DNA of 64,000 nt, from the NCBI GenBank assembly GCA_037576215.1, contig JBANDB010000010.1:434001-498000 (forward strand), in the 5' to 3' direction. The notes under the pieces were generated by a model, which saw only the letters and a program-made list of their open reading frames with translations, made no database searches and was not told where the DNA came from. This DNA comes from Armillaria gallica (lineage: Eukaryota > Basidiomycota > Agaricomycetes > Agaricales > Physalacriaceae). A program made the position numbers and the translations under genes. Positions 1 through 10,299 of this stretch are shown piece by piece (the first letter of the stretch is position 1; each line of letters starts with the position of its first letter).

Positions 1-883
1 TGAATATAGCAGCGGGATACCCGGAAGACTCGCCAGAATACTGGGACATCGGGGGAGGAGAAGCCGGTGAGCCGGAGTAATAATTCGCATAGGACTGGCC
101 GGAGCTTCCATGGCTATTTGTGCTGGCGGATATGGGAAAGGGTGATACGACGCCTGCACCAATGTCCGCGCCGCCCAAACGCCCGCCCATGCCGTCGTTG
201 TCGCGCTCGTCGTCGAGGTTGAGACCGACGTCTGGTGGACGGGCGACGATGCGGTCTGGGTCAAAGTTGCCGTCGAAGTGGGCGGAGAGGCGGTTGGAGC
301 GGTTGCGTTTGTAGAGGAACCAGATGAGGGCGCCGAGGAGGGCGAGGCCGGCTATTCCGCCGATGGTTCCGCCGACGATGGCGCCTGTGTGGGAAGAGGA
401 GGAAGAGGCGGTGGTGGTAGAGGCGGCGCCGGCGGAGGCGGATGAGGAGGGAGATGCGAGGACGGTGGAAGTGGAGGTGAGCTGTTGGCCATTCGACTGG
501 GTTATGATGATGGTGGTGGCTACGAGGGACGTCTGATGGACAGTTGTTTGAGTGTCGCGACTCGTGCTGGGTGTGGTCACGATCAAAGAAGACGATGAGC
601 TGGTCGATGGAGGGACGAAAATAGACGATGACGAGCTGCTCGTTGGAATGCTGCTCGATGTCGATAGCGGCAATGTCGATGAGGATGATGTCGTGGTGGT
701 TGTCGGAGGGGGTGTGGTCGTTGAGCTGTCCGACGTGGGCTGGGTGCTGGCCGACGATGTTGTCGTTAGAGAAGGCGTCGTCACCGCAGTCGTGGTGGAC
801 TGCGGCGGTGTGCTCGTTGGTGCGTCTGAAGATGCATCTGTGAGGGAGGGGGTGGACGCAGACGGGGTGGACGACAGCGACAT
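1..883 (-). CDS. Ser/Thr-rich single-pass membrane protein (partial)
   Basis: The reading frame runs from a Met at 883 through about 165 residues made mostly of Ser, Thr and Pro. It then enters a Gly/Ala/Leu-rich transmembrane helix (about 394-310) starting TGAIVGGTIGG and ending LIWFLYKRN, followed by a basic then acidic cytoplasmic tail that leaves the window at base 1. This is the mucin-like surface sensor layout (Mid2/Skg6-like topology), seen here only as architecture, not as a confirmed family. The Met at 883 has no signal peptide after it. A 5' exon further upstream is likely but I could not place it. The overlapping His/Arg-rich open frame on the same strand is a wrong-frame shadow. 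Function is not known; a role in wall sensing is inference. Confidence 0.6.
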   Translation of the reverse strand, partial: MSLSSTPSASTPSLTDASSDAPTSTPPQSTTTAVTTPSLTTTSSASTQPTSDSSTTTPPPTTTTTSSSSTLPLSTSSSIPTSSSSSSIFVPPSTSSSSSLIVTTPSTSRDTQTTVHQTSLVATTIIITQSNGQQLTSTSTVLASPSSSASAGAASTTTASSSSSHTGAIVGGTIGGIAGLALLGALIWFLYKRNRSNRLSAHFDGNFDPDRIVARPPDVGLNLDDERDNDGMGGRLGGADIGAGVVSPFPISASTNSHGSSGQSYANYYSGSPASPPPMSQYSGESSGYPAAIF

Positions 884-3565
884 GCACGTTGGCAGTGGTC
901 GAGGTGCGAAAAGAATACCCGAGGGGGGTGGAGTAAAAGTCTTATTACATAACCGCGATAACGACCTCAGCCCATTCGGAACGATAACTTCCTAGCGCTT
1001 GCTAGTAGTACGTCTGTACAGTCCATGTAAATCGCCGTTACCTAGGTAGCATTTCTATTCGATCGACATCAAGCCGTAATCGCCACGAGCGAACAAGCGC
1101 CTACCGCAATCCACATTTTATTTTTACCACCAGCCGAGAGTAAAGAACTGATACCAGTATCAGAGTCGCCCATCATGACGAACGACTTATTCGAGCCTAG
1201 TTTATAGGCCTAGCTAGGACTGATGTGCGTATCGAAAAACGCACGATAGCATGCTCGCTGTAGGCAAGTTGGCATATGACGTCATCATTTCTCTCTGTTT
1301 GATAATGCCCTGTTCCAATCCTATCTCGAACGACCAGTGACTCTATCAATGTCCTAACTACGTTTGCTCCCTTTGCCGTCGTACTGAATCGATCCCAGCC
1401 CTTTCGCCACGGAACTGCACACGTTGTCCAGACGCTCGAGGAGCAGATTCACGCGTACTTATTTGTCTACGGAAAAAACAAAAGTTGTGGGTCCCGCGTT
1501 CGTCGGATGACCGCATATTTCAAATGTGCCAGAACCACGCCGCGGCGGGCGGCTTTGAGCACAGCCATATAGCCCCTTGGTCACAGGTACAGGCCATTGC
1601 CTCAGCTACTGGACCGACGTTGGAGTAAATTTGGAAGAGCCTGATAATGCATCCTTACATCAAGCCATTTCTAGCAACTACGACAGTGTCAGTGTATGCT
1701 TCAGCCCTGGCCAGCTTTATGTAAGTTTGGGCTATCTCATCCCGTCGGTGTTCACTCGCTCTCTCCCTGTCTGGGCATTCTTCCGACGGCTCTCTGACCA
1801 TGGCTATTGTGAGCCCGCCCTATGTTTTTTTTTGGACTCAGCATTTAATTAACCGCTACAAGTACACTGTCTACTAAGACGCGGTGGAGGTACAGGTCCT
1901 CAGACTCCCTCCTTCCCTCTTGTCCCGGTCCCTCCGCTCATTAATCTGCTTTCTACTGGTAACTCGGCGTATGGTGTGGAGTATAGTGGCGAACATTTAA
2001 TTTACGGTACTTTTGTGCCCTGTATTGGGCGCCCGCCCCATGTTGACGCTACTTACGATGACGCATAGCTATGACGCCATTCCCGGACTAATATTTTACT
2101 TCCGTTTTCGTCCTATCCTAGTCTCGTATAAATACTCGACTGCTATCCAAGAACTCCACGTTCTTTCTTTCCTTCCTTCCCTCACGTAGACGTCTATACC
2201 TCTGCCTCCCCAATGCACCTGTCGTTCATAGTCGCAGTATTCGTCGCCTCCCGTGAGTTTAGTGTTTCTGTTCTTAGTGGACCGCTATCGGTTTCCCGTC
2301 GTAGCTTTTCTTGTTTAGCATGGTGAGCACCGCACCTTGGGAGCATAGTTCCTCTGGCGTTTCCTGTTTTCTCAGAAACTCCCACTGAGTATCTCTAGTC
2401 CGCCCAACACTACCTGCCATTCAGAACTTAACCGGTCTGCACATAGAGCCTGGAGTTCCAGTCTCAATCTGGGTATGACATGAGACCCGAGCTATTAGAC
2501 GCTAGGTTCAGTCTGACCTCCTGTTTTTGGTTCCGTGACTGCAAGGTAATGACTCGGTCATGAAATCCTCCGGGAATTCAAGGATCTGTATTGGATTCAC
2601 CTCCAAACCACATCTTTTATGCGCAAAGCATTTGGGTACTACTCCACTTCTGAACGTCACTTCAGGAACCATAAGCAACATGCGGGCTTTCTTGATGTAT
2701 GTTCGACATGAAATACTTACTTGAATAACACGATCATACCTGATTTCCGAGGCTTCCCGCGGGCTGTCAGCTAGTATGCAGTCGTGAGCACATATGTTGA
2801 CTTAGCCTGACTTGCAATTGAAGCATGCTATCCAAGCTCGGCTGATCTTCGGTGTGTACTGAGCAGAATGGCGCTGCTACCCGATTGAAACGCGTACACT
2901 GTGATTAATATTTAGAACGATGGCATGCAACCCACGAGGCTGCTAGGATGATTCACGGGCTTTCGTCTGCTGCTTCTTGCCTTGAAAGGATGATGTCCTT
3001 GAAAACTTGAAACTCGTCTTGCCATCTCCGAATCTTTCATTAAATTATCAAAATTCCAAGCAAGATGGTTGCACTCGGTGCCTTTGCGCCACTCAGGTGA
3101 TGGCATCACTGTGTCCAACTCTATTGCGACCGCGGACACAGAGATATGTTTGTAGGCGGATACAACGCTTTGCAAGCCATATTAGGACTGGAATTATATG
3201 CAAATGGAACAGATAATCCACTGAAAACCTTCGCGGGATACTGTCGGAAACCACGCCCCTTCTAAGAAGCAGCCTCAAGTCCTGTGCCCGCAGTACGGGC
3301 GTAGGGCGTTGGTATCAGTGATTATCGGTACTTCGTGCACCCAGCGCGAGGTCAGAATGTTCCAGTATATTCCAGTACAGTGTGGTATGGTAATGAGTGC
3401 AGCAAGGAGGCCAAGTATCAAGAGAAACACCGATTCAGCCAGAGACGATGATGACGAGGAAATGAAAAAGTGATGATGACGAGTCTCAGCACGTGGCAAA
3501 GTTGAGGGCTTCATCAGGCATCTCCACGCTCTCCTTGTCTTCCTCCATCTCCTCCCTCCCCAAAA
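884..3565. other. No supported gene; one promoter-like signal
   Basis: I see no convincing gene in this 2.7 kb. Open frames are short, lack splice-consistent extensions and resemble no family I know. The only suggestive part is near 2125-2213: a TATA-like CGTATAAATA, then a pyrimidine-rich stretch and a Met (see the entry at 2213). Confidence 0.4.
2213..2394 (+). other. Possible decayed secreted-protein gene
   Basis: A TATA-like element near 2128 precedes a CT-rich leader and an ATG at 2213. The ATG begins a short hydrophobic signal-like peptide (MHLSFIVAVFVAS) that stops exactly at a good donor (GTGAGT). The only in-frame continuation I find is across an acceptor near 2370, which adds about seven residues before TAG. 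As read, the product is too short to be a functional secreted protein, so this is either a decayed gene or one whose further exons I missed. Confidence 0.2.
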
Positions 3566-4828
3566 ATGTCGGTCTACCTGAATCCAAACAACACCCTTGG
3601 GTTCACTCGTACGTTGTCTGTCTTCGTCGCCTATACTCTCTCTGCTCACTGTTGTCTGCAGGCCCGCTTACCCAACTCGTAAAACGGACACTGAGCATCA
3701 CCAATCCAAATGCTCAGCCTGTTGCCTTCAAAGTGAAAACGACAGCGCCGAGGGTGAGATGGCGACTTGAATCGGTGCTATTGGAAGAAGCTCACGCCAA
3801 GTTTCTAGCTGTATTGCGTGCGCCCGAATTCTGGCAGAGTGGAACCGGGTGAAACAGTCGAAGTGGCTGGTGTGTGGCTTATGTTCTTCAACTTATTGTA
3901 TATTTATCATCTACTCTAGTGATGCTCCAGGCGATGAAGGAAGACCCCCCGCTGAACGCCAAGTGCAAAGACAAGTTCCTCATCCAAAGCACGCTCATCA
4001 CCCCCGAAAAAGAGTCGAAAGCGTTGCATGACATAGTGCGTCTATCTGCCTCGATGCACTTTTAATATGGACGCCCAATAGCTATCCTTCCAGTGGAACA
4101 TCCCAGAAGGCGCCAACGACGAAGCCAAGGTCTTTCAACAGAAGCTCAAAGTCGCGTATCTGAGGCGGGAGGGCGAAACTTTGGAAGAGGTTGACGAATC
4201 CTTGCCACACCAAATTTCTACGATGACTGCGGCAGATTCTCAGGTACGGGTGCCATGTTGTACAACTAACTCTCCTTACTAACATCATCTACGCCAGCAA
4301 CACGATACGGTACGCCAAGTCCCGATAGGAAACGGTCACCCTGCTCCCATCCCTGAATTCAAACCATCAACGTCCGAGGAGCGCTCACCTACGCCCCCCA
4401 ACGTCTTTAGCGCTGCCCGTGAGGAAGAGCACCATGACGAGCCTCCATCTGAACCAGCTCCACCGCCACCCGTGTCTGTATTCGTCCAGCCTGCCCACGA
4501 ACCCGAATCACCAGTCGAACACCCGTCGACGCTTGCACCAGCGCCACCGAATGACGAGCTTTTGATCAGATACCAGGAGGCTGAGACTGAGATTGAGCGT
4601 CTGAGAGGTCTGCTCGCGGCGGCGGCCCCTCCGCCTGAAGTCTCACCTGAGGTTCCCGAGTTGCGAAGGCGCACTAGGCGGCTTTCTGATGATATGACGA
4701 TTGCGCCGGGTAGCGATGTTGGTACAATGGTCGGGGAGGACGTGGCCTTGCAGCAAGATGGTGTTCCGCTGCAGGTCGTGGTCATCATCGCACTGGGAGT
4801 GTTTATCACGACGTATCTCTTCTTCTGA
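3566..4828 (+). CDS. SCS2: VAP/Scs2 family ER membrane contact-site protein
   Basis: This is a tail-anchored ER protein that recruits FFAT-motif partners to membrane contact sites. An N-terminal MSP domain starts at MSVYLNPNNTLGF and carries the family hallmarks KVKTTAP and RPNSGRVEPGE. A proline/acidic linker follows, then a short coiled coil (LLIRYQEAETEIERLRGLL) and a C-terminal transmembrane anchor (VVVIIALGVFITTYLFF) ending at TGA 4828. Introns are at 3609-3661, after APR near 3754, after EVAV near 3867-3920, after HDI near 4035-4093, and after ADSQ near 4240. All splice to a continuous frame. The start is chosen because the MSP domain begins directly at this Met, as in the family. Length is about 290 residues, normal for fungal Scs2. 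The family assignment is strong; the individual partners are unknown. Confidence 0.92.
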
Positions 4829-5564
4829 TCATGATGCTGCTTTTTCTTCTATGTGGGTCTGGATGGCTTTTATATACATATACTTGGTTGCTGAGTGTAG
4901 AGCTATTCAGACCCGACTGGTTGCTTGTCACTACATATATATCCTTTTCCTACTTTACGGTCATAGTGACCATTCTCTTAGGTGCATTAGCCCTTTGATT
5001 CGACTGTTACACTTTTTGTACATAAGATATCGTGGATTGAGGGTATGCATCTTTTATTAGATCTGTCAGCCTCGTTTCAATGGCGTGTTGCAAGCGCAAC
5101 TTATGGTAAACATGCTTTAGTAGCAGCATCGTGTTGGTAAGGGTCTGTCCGGATCGCCTATTTTTGGCACCAATTAGAAAACCAACACGAACCCATTTTC
5201 TCGTTATTTGGCGCGTTTCTAGCATAGACAGCCTCTAGAATAACTTGTGATTCCTCAAGGACACAATGACATGTCATAGCCCCCCATGAGTATGTACGAA
5301 AGCCGTTCCTGCTGTAGTCGGGATTTCAGCATCACACATGTCCCTGGAGACAAAAATATGACGCATATATATCTTCTGAAGTGATATGAATATGTGAAAG
5401 ATTGTAGAGGTTTATACACATCGGATTTCCGATAACTTGAATCATCTGGCTGCTTCTTGCAATAGTGGGGTCTTGATATTACCCAAAGCTAGCTAGCCTG
5501 CAAAAACATATACAGTGACACTGATACATGCTCACCCGAAACACAGAAATAAACGGTACGACAA
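4829..5564. other. Convergent intergenic region
   Basis: This AT-rich stretch lies between the converging 3' ends of the VAP gene and LSM4. It probably holds both 3' UTRs. I see no coding frame with family resemblance. Confidence 0.5.
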
Positions 5565-6222
5565 TCACATTCCCCGACCTCGTCCTCTCCCACCACGCAT
5601 AGGTGCTCCACGACCACGACCTGGGATAATCTGGTCAGCAAGGGCAAAAGACCACACAAGGGGATAACGGTACCTCTAACAGGCGCACCACGTCCTACCA
5701 AAAAGGGTTAGCTGGCTGGTTGCTAACCGTAGGAGCAAGAACGTACCGCCTCTACCACCAACATGTCCTCCCCTCGAATTACTCCTACCTGCCTCTCTCG
5801 CCCTGTTCTGGTCATCCTTTACGACATCTAACAGATTCTCCGGTATACGAATATATTTTATCTGCAACCCCCAAAAGACCTATGTAAGCATACCCATCGA
5901 GCAGAAAACCAAAAGAACGCACAGTACTCCCCCGAATATAACACTCTTTCAACTTCCAAAACCGATCTCCATCTGGATTCGTTTGGTATACCTCCTTGAG
6001 CGTTATGTTCATAAAGTTGTCGCAGTTGACGAGGTGCCCGTTGAAGGTTTCGCCGTTTTTTAATTCGACTAACTGTGCTATGGGTGTCAGGATGTGTTTG
6101 ACGGATGGATGACTTTTAGGGTACGCGCCATGGGCTTGTTCTGTGCGGCGTTTAATAGTGAGAGAGGAAGCTAGGTAGATATTTAGTGAAGTTCTGCAAG
6201 TCGGGTTTACAACTCTTACCAT
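5565..6222 (-). CDS. LSM4: U6 snRNA-associated Sm-like protein LSm4
   Basis: This is a subunit of the nuclear Lsm2-8 ring (U6 snRNA, splicing) and the cytoplasmic Lsm1-7 ring (mRNA decapping). The spliced product starts [15 protein letters not shown]. It continues through the conserved Sm core ([20 protein letters not shown], then [12 protein letters not shown] and [15 protein letters not shown]) and ends in an Arg/Gly-rich tail ([10 protein letters not shown]) before TGA at 5567-5565. Exon 1 is the initiator ATG alone (6222-6220), followed by a GTAAGA donor. The second intron (6128-6073) has no GT donor at the boundary that homology demands: it reads GCGCGT...CAG, a probable GC-AG intron. 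Using a downstream GT would insert five residues into the first beta strand. Three further introns interrupt the core and tail. The identification is very strong. Confidence 0.95.
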
Positions 6223-7016
6223 GGTGACAGGTGGAAGAGAATGACTGCGTCTCGAAGGGTGATGAACGCGTCCGGCAAATACTTGCACTGCATTAGGTCA
6301 GCGGCGGCAACTTTGCGGCGATAGCCGGTGGCGGGTCGTCTCTTGCCTTTCGCCACAGAATATCATGCACAACTTTGAGAATTGACGGATACTTCGAACG
6401 ACGACCTTGCTCCTCATGGGGAACTACTCCATTTCTCTACCATGCTCTTCCGACAACGTTGGGTGCCTACCATATGGTACTTAAGTGATATACGCGATCA
6501 GCGCCGGCCGCATGCTGAGGAGCATTTGGCGTTTTGGTGCCTTCTTCTTCTTGGGACTCCGCTACAGAGAACATTACCAGTAGAGGGGAAAGGATATTTT
6601 TGGGGGAACGAAACGTTCCTTTAGGTTCGAAATCTTGTGCATACCAAGTGTTGCGGTGGCTCATTGACTTCACTGTTTAGGATAGCGAAGATGGAAGATA
6701 GATCAATGTTGGAAACGCAACGCGAGTTATGATCGTCTTCCATCACAAACGCTACTCTCAAGCCATGCAACGAAGATCGTGTTGCAAGGAACTATTTTCT
6801 CCATTACGCAGATTGGATCCAGGGCTGAATAAACTCTTTTGGGGGTTGTACGCCACGCCTTCAAAACCTTTTACGTTTTTTCCACCTCCTCTGAGCAGCC
6901 CTCCGGAGGGGCAGTCCCGGCGCTTCGAGAGGATACTATCCACCGCTCTTCGTCCGTGAGTCTATCGTCTTTTAAAAGCAGTACCATGTCACTCCCACGT
7001 TCTGCGGCTTGCAACT
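6223..7016. other. Divergent intergenic region
   Basis: This stretch lies between the starts of LSM4 (-) and the secreted-protein gene at 7017 (+) and presumably carries both promoters. I recognise no gene. The short frames around 6400-6950 overlap on both strands and have no family signature. Confidence 0.45.
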
Positions 7017-7604
7017 ATGCATCTCTTTAAGATTCTATATACCCTTCTCTTCAGCGTGGTCGTCTGCGTTGCGCATCCTAGCATCGTCCAACCGCGCAAC
7101 GGAACCCGGATCGATCCCGGCCAGCAATTCGACTTTGAATACAAGTCCATTGCAGAATACGGCATCTCTGCCTACAACTTCACCGTGTGGCTCTTCACAT
7201 CGCATCCGTCATTCTTCTACACCGCGGAGGACTTTGCTGCTGGGTCGTACATGGGTCGTTATTCGATGCGCAATCATCCTGGTTTGTTCTCCGGTACTTT
7301 GGATTTGTCGATTTGCCTAATAGTCATCTACATGTAGGGAATGACTATCCGCACAACCTTCCTCCGCCTTATCTGACGATGCCCAATCTTAAGGACCTTC
7401 CTGTGGGCTTCGGCGTTGGAGAGTCATGCGAGAATAAGAAGGTTTATTTGGTAGTAATAGAGGAGTACGCTACTGGCGAGGTAGGCTCGTTCCCCCAGTA
7501 GTTTTGCGTCGCTTATCGTTGTGGTGTTACAGGCTTCCGTGGGTTTGAGAATGAGCTTGTCGATGAACCATATAATTTATAACGCGACAACGACACGATT
7601 TTGA
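7017..7604 (+). CDS. Small secreted protein, unnamed fungal family
   Basis: The product begins with a clear signal peptide (MHLFKILYTLLFSVVVCVA) and continues HPSIVQPRNGTRIDPGQQF, a short beta-rich domain with several N-glycosylation sites (NGT, NFT, NAT). Two introns are supported: one after NHP (about 7281-7338, GTTTGT...GTAG) and one after ATGE (about 7480-7533, GTAGGC...ACAG). Splicing gives the frame ending IIYNATTTRF and TGA at 7602-7604. The product is about 158 residues. I recall similar secreted proteins of unknown function in other Agaricomycetes but can name no domain or activity. It lies just left of the LysM palindrome and may share its extracellular setting (inference). Confidence 0.72.
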
Positions 7605-8149
7605 GACTTTCTTCAGTGATTTGACGGATACCTGTTCGAGGTTGATGTTGACTACCGATGTCGGATACGGACTTGCTGCGGTTGAGGTGGAACCACATAG
7701 TGCTACTTAACCGGCGGCCTTCATGGAAACGCTTTGGAACGGACCGACATATAAATCATGATTGCTTTAGGCTTCCGTTTAACAGTTCCAAAATCTTACG
7801 GTTGAAGGAGAATCACTGGCAGATTCACAGAACGAGCTCAAGTAGCCAGATAAGCAGCCACCCAACTGGAAATAATCTCTTGGTACTCTCGAATTCAATA
7901 TTCCAAGGCCTCACATCATATTCATCGTACCAATATGACCAGACTCTAGCAAGTACTGGGAGTGGCAGTGACGCAATTTAGCTCGCTCCAGTTACCAGTA
8001 GTGCTTCCCTCCATGGAACTTGACAACATTTCAACACTTTTATTTCAAAACAAGAGAATTTGGCATAGAACGCTACGCGATGGTCACGATACCCGGTCCA
8101 ATAGAGAGGTAAGACTAAGCATTTCAGCACACCATTCCTTTGCTGAGAT

Positions 8150-8410
8150 CAAACATTAGTTGCTGGGAACGCAGAGCCTCTGTGATGACGACGCGTTAGC
8201 AGACCATCGGCATCTTGTTCGATTATCACAACTTGCCTGGCCAATCGACAACGAATCGCAATTAATGCTGGGATTGGCGGTCTCAAGTCGAGCGACATTA
8301 ATCCCGTCTTGGGTAGCAATACCCAGCAAGTTTCACCAGGATTGACGATGTGCGTGTATCCTGGGAGTCCGCGGCGTTGATGCCTAAGAATGCATAAGAA
8401 CATCATATCG
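8150..8410 (-). pseudogene. LysM copy A, 5'-truncated pseudogene
   Basis: This is a decayed copy of the single-LysM secreted protein gene, most like the intact copy at 17307-17635. The LysM core is recognisable (HIVNPGETCW) and the last exon (RLCVPSN-like) is present. The TATA box, leader and signal-peptide exon are gone: the upstream element jumps directly into the end of intron 1 at about 8405. The stretch encoding CDNG is also deleted. One G of the CWGIAT segment is lost, shifting the frame. It retains the GCAAGT second-intron donor also found in the 17307 copy. Confidence 0.8.
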
Positions 8411-8529
8411 CCTAAACGATTCTCAAGCGCCCCCATAGAGTTCCACTCAATTGAGGTTGCCACTACTCGTCGAAGGGGGAAACAATAGAGTCTCCGTGTC
8501 GTTCAGATGATTTTCAAGTACCTCCCATA
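8408..8529 (-). promoter_or_regulatory. Paired upstream element of LysM copy A
   Basis: Two degenerate copies of a roughly 30-base element lie at 8408-8438 and 8498-8529. In the sense of the LysM gene the consensus is approximately TATGGGGGCGCTTGAAAATC followed by GTTTAGGCGA. The 90-base spacing is slightly shorter than in the other units. Confidence 0.55.
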
Positions 8530-9154
8530 AAGATCCGGCTGCTCGCGGATTGAATCTTGAGGATTCTACAAGCAAAATTCGGGAAGGAGAACTACCAGCC
8601 ATTACCACTCCGATTCGCCTCGTGAGGTATGCATGGCTAGTTATGCGGCTCATTGCAATTTGTATAATGAAACTGCAAGTGACGACGTCACTTGTGAATT
8701 TTACTAACCCCATGCATCAAACCGACCCGATTCCAATTCCGCACACAGGAACATCCTCCCCAACCTGTATTCAAAGTCTGAATCAGGTGCAAAGAGACCG
8801 AGGCGTGGAAAAGATGCAAAGGTCTAGAAATTCCAAGGAGAAGTAAAATTGTAACTTCCCGAGCGTCGAATGTTGAATCTTGATTGAACTGTGCCGAGTC
8901 GCAGTCAGGTTACGGCGATGCAGGTTCCTTAATCTAATTTAGACATTGACTAGAGTTTGAAAACAAAAACCTCGTTCTAACCAAGACACGTTCAAGGAAT
9001 GCGATGCATTGCAAGGAAGCAACACTCGATGGGAATAGAGATGACATCATGCCAGTCAAGATTTAATCACAACTCTTTCAGTCAAAAATAAAAGTACAAT
9101 TGGTAAGTATCACACTGAGACGGCAGACTTTCTTCTTCTCTGAGATCATTCAAG

Positions 9155-9517
9155 TTACAACTCCCCGGGAACCGTGACGTTAGTGGGAACACAGACCCTC
9201 TGTAACCACAGTACGTCAGTAGACCATTATATTGGGTCAATTGGAACAGCGGCTCACCTGTCCGACCACCAAAAAATTGCACTTGATGCCTGGATTGGCC
9301 TCCTCGAATTGGGCGACATCAATTCCAGCTTCGGTAGCGATACCCCAGCAGGTATCACCGGATGTGACGATGTAAGTGTCTCCTGGGACTCCGTTGTCGC
9401 ACACGGCTTTGACGCCTAATGGAAATGGGTAAGCAATCAGCGGATACGACGAGAGTTGGGTCAAGTACTGATAGCAGCGGCGATGATAGCGATGAGAGTG
9501 AAAGTACGAGCGAACAT
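9155..9517 (-). CDS. Single-LysM small secreted protein, copy B (intact)
   Basis: This gene encodes a tiny secreted chitin/peptidoglycan-binding-type protein of about 83 residues. Exon 1 (9517-9469) encodes the signal peptide MFARTFTLIAIIAAAIS. Exon 2 (9415-9258) encodes one LysM with the hallmarks YIVTSGDTCWGIA and FEEANPGIKC. Exon 3 (9199-9155) encodes RVCVPTNVTVPGEL and TAA. Introns are 53 and 58 nt, both GT-AG. Four cysteines could form two disulfides. A TATA-like box (TATCC on this strand, 9564-9572) and a paired upstream element precede it. The gene and promoter are almost identical to the mirrored copy at 16027. LysM proteins of this size are often apoplastic effectors or wall-binding proteins in fungi; that role is inference here. 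Confidence 0.85.
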
Positions 9518-9761
9518 GTTTGAATGCAGCTTTGGATGCTGAAATTCAGATGGGCGGACTGGTCTTTTATCCTTCGGTTTTCCCTCTCGGGCCGGGTTCT
9601 GACCTAGTGCTTTGCTTGTGCGTCGAGATAGGAGGGTAGGGTAAGCAGACACGGATGAATCCTTTACGCATGCGCAACGACTCTTTGATTCATATCTTTA
9701 GTTTGAATTGGGGATTGAATATTGACACTGCCAAGGAAGCTGATCCACGCGCTCGCGATGC

Positions 9762-9916
9762 CGCCTAAACGATTTTCAAGCGCCCCCATAGAAATTCTTC
9801 CAGACAAGCTCTCACAAATCCAATAGAGTTGAGGGTGGCGCTACTCGAAGGAAGTGGACATTTAGGGTCCACAATATTATCTCTGTCGCTTAAACGATCT
9901 CCAGGCGCCTCTCATA
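9762..9916 (-). promoter_or_regulatory. Paired upstream element of LysM copy B
   Basis: Element copies lie at 9762-9791 and 9885-9916, about 123 bases apart, upstream of the TATA region of copy B. The proximal copy is identical to that of the 16027 gene; the distal copy has diverged. Confidence 0.55.
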
Positions 9917-10299
9917 CGAATTCACCCAGACGAATTCTTCGCGAATTGAATGTCCACCGGCAAAGTCTGGGGGGGAGAATTGCCGGGTGCTACTAGTATG
10001 ATTCGCCTTTCGGTTATTATCAACCTATTATGACCTTGAAAACATCATCTTAATAGAAAAGATGAACTTCTATGCATCAAACCCACAAGATTATGCACAT
10101 TCATATTTGTAGCTGGCTCGGAAGTCGTTTATTCGCTAAGTATTCAAGCCGCATTTAATCAAGTATCTGATTAATCGTAAGATGTTGGCAATTGGAGGGA
10201 TCCACGAAGTACCTAGATAGATAGTAGTAGGACTTGAAGCTTGAAGGGAGTCAGCACTCCGCCGTGGTCGAACATATTTCAAACTCCGTTTTGAGGACG

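Noticed and set aside
261..887. 208-residue His/Arg-rich minus-strand open frame
   Set aside because: It is a frame-shadow of the Ser/Thr-rich membrane protein, whose own frame contains the TM helix and sensible composition.
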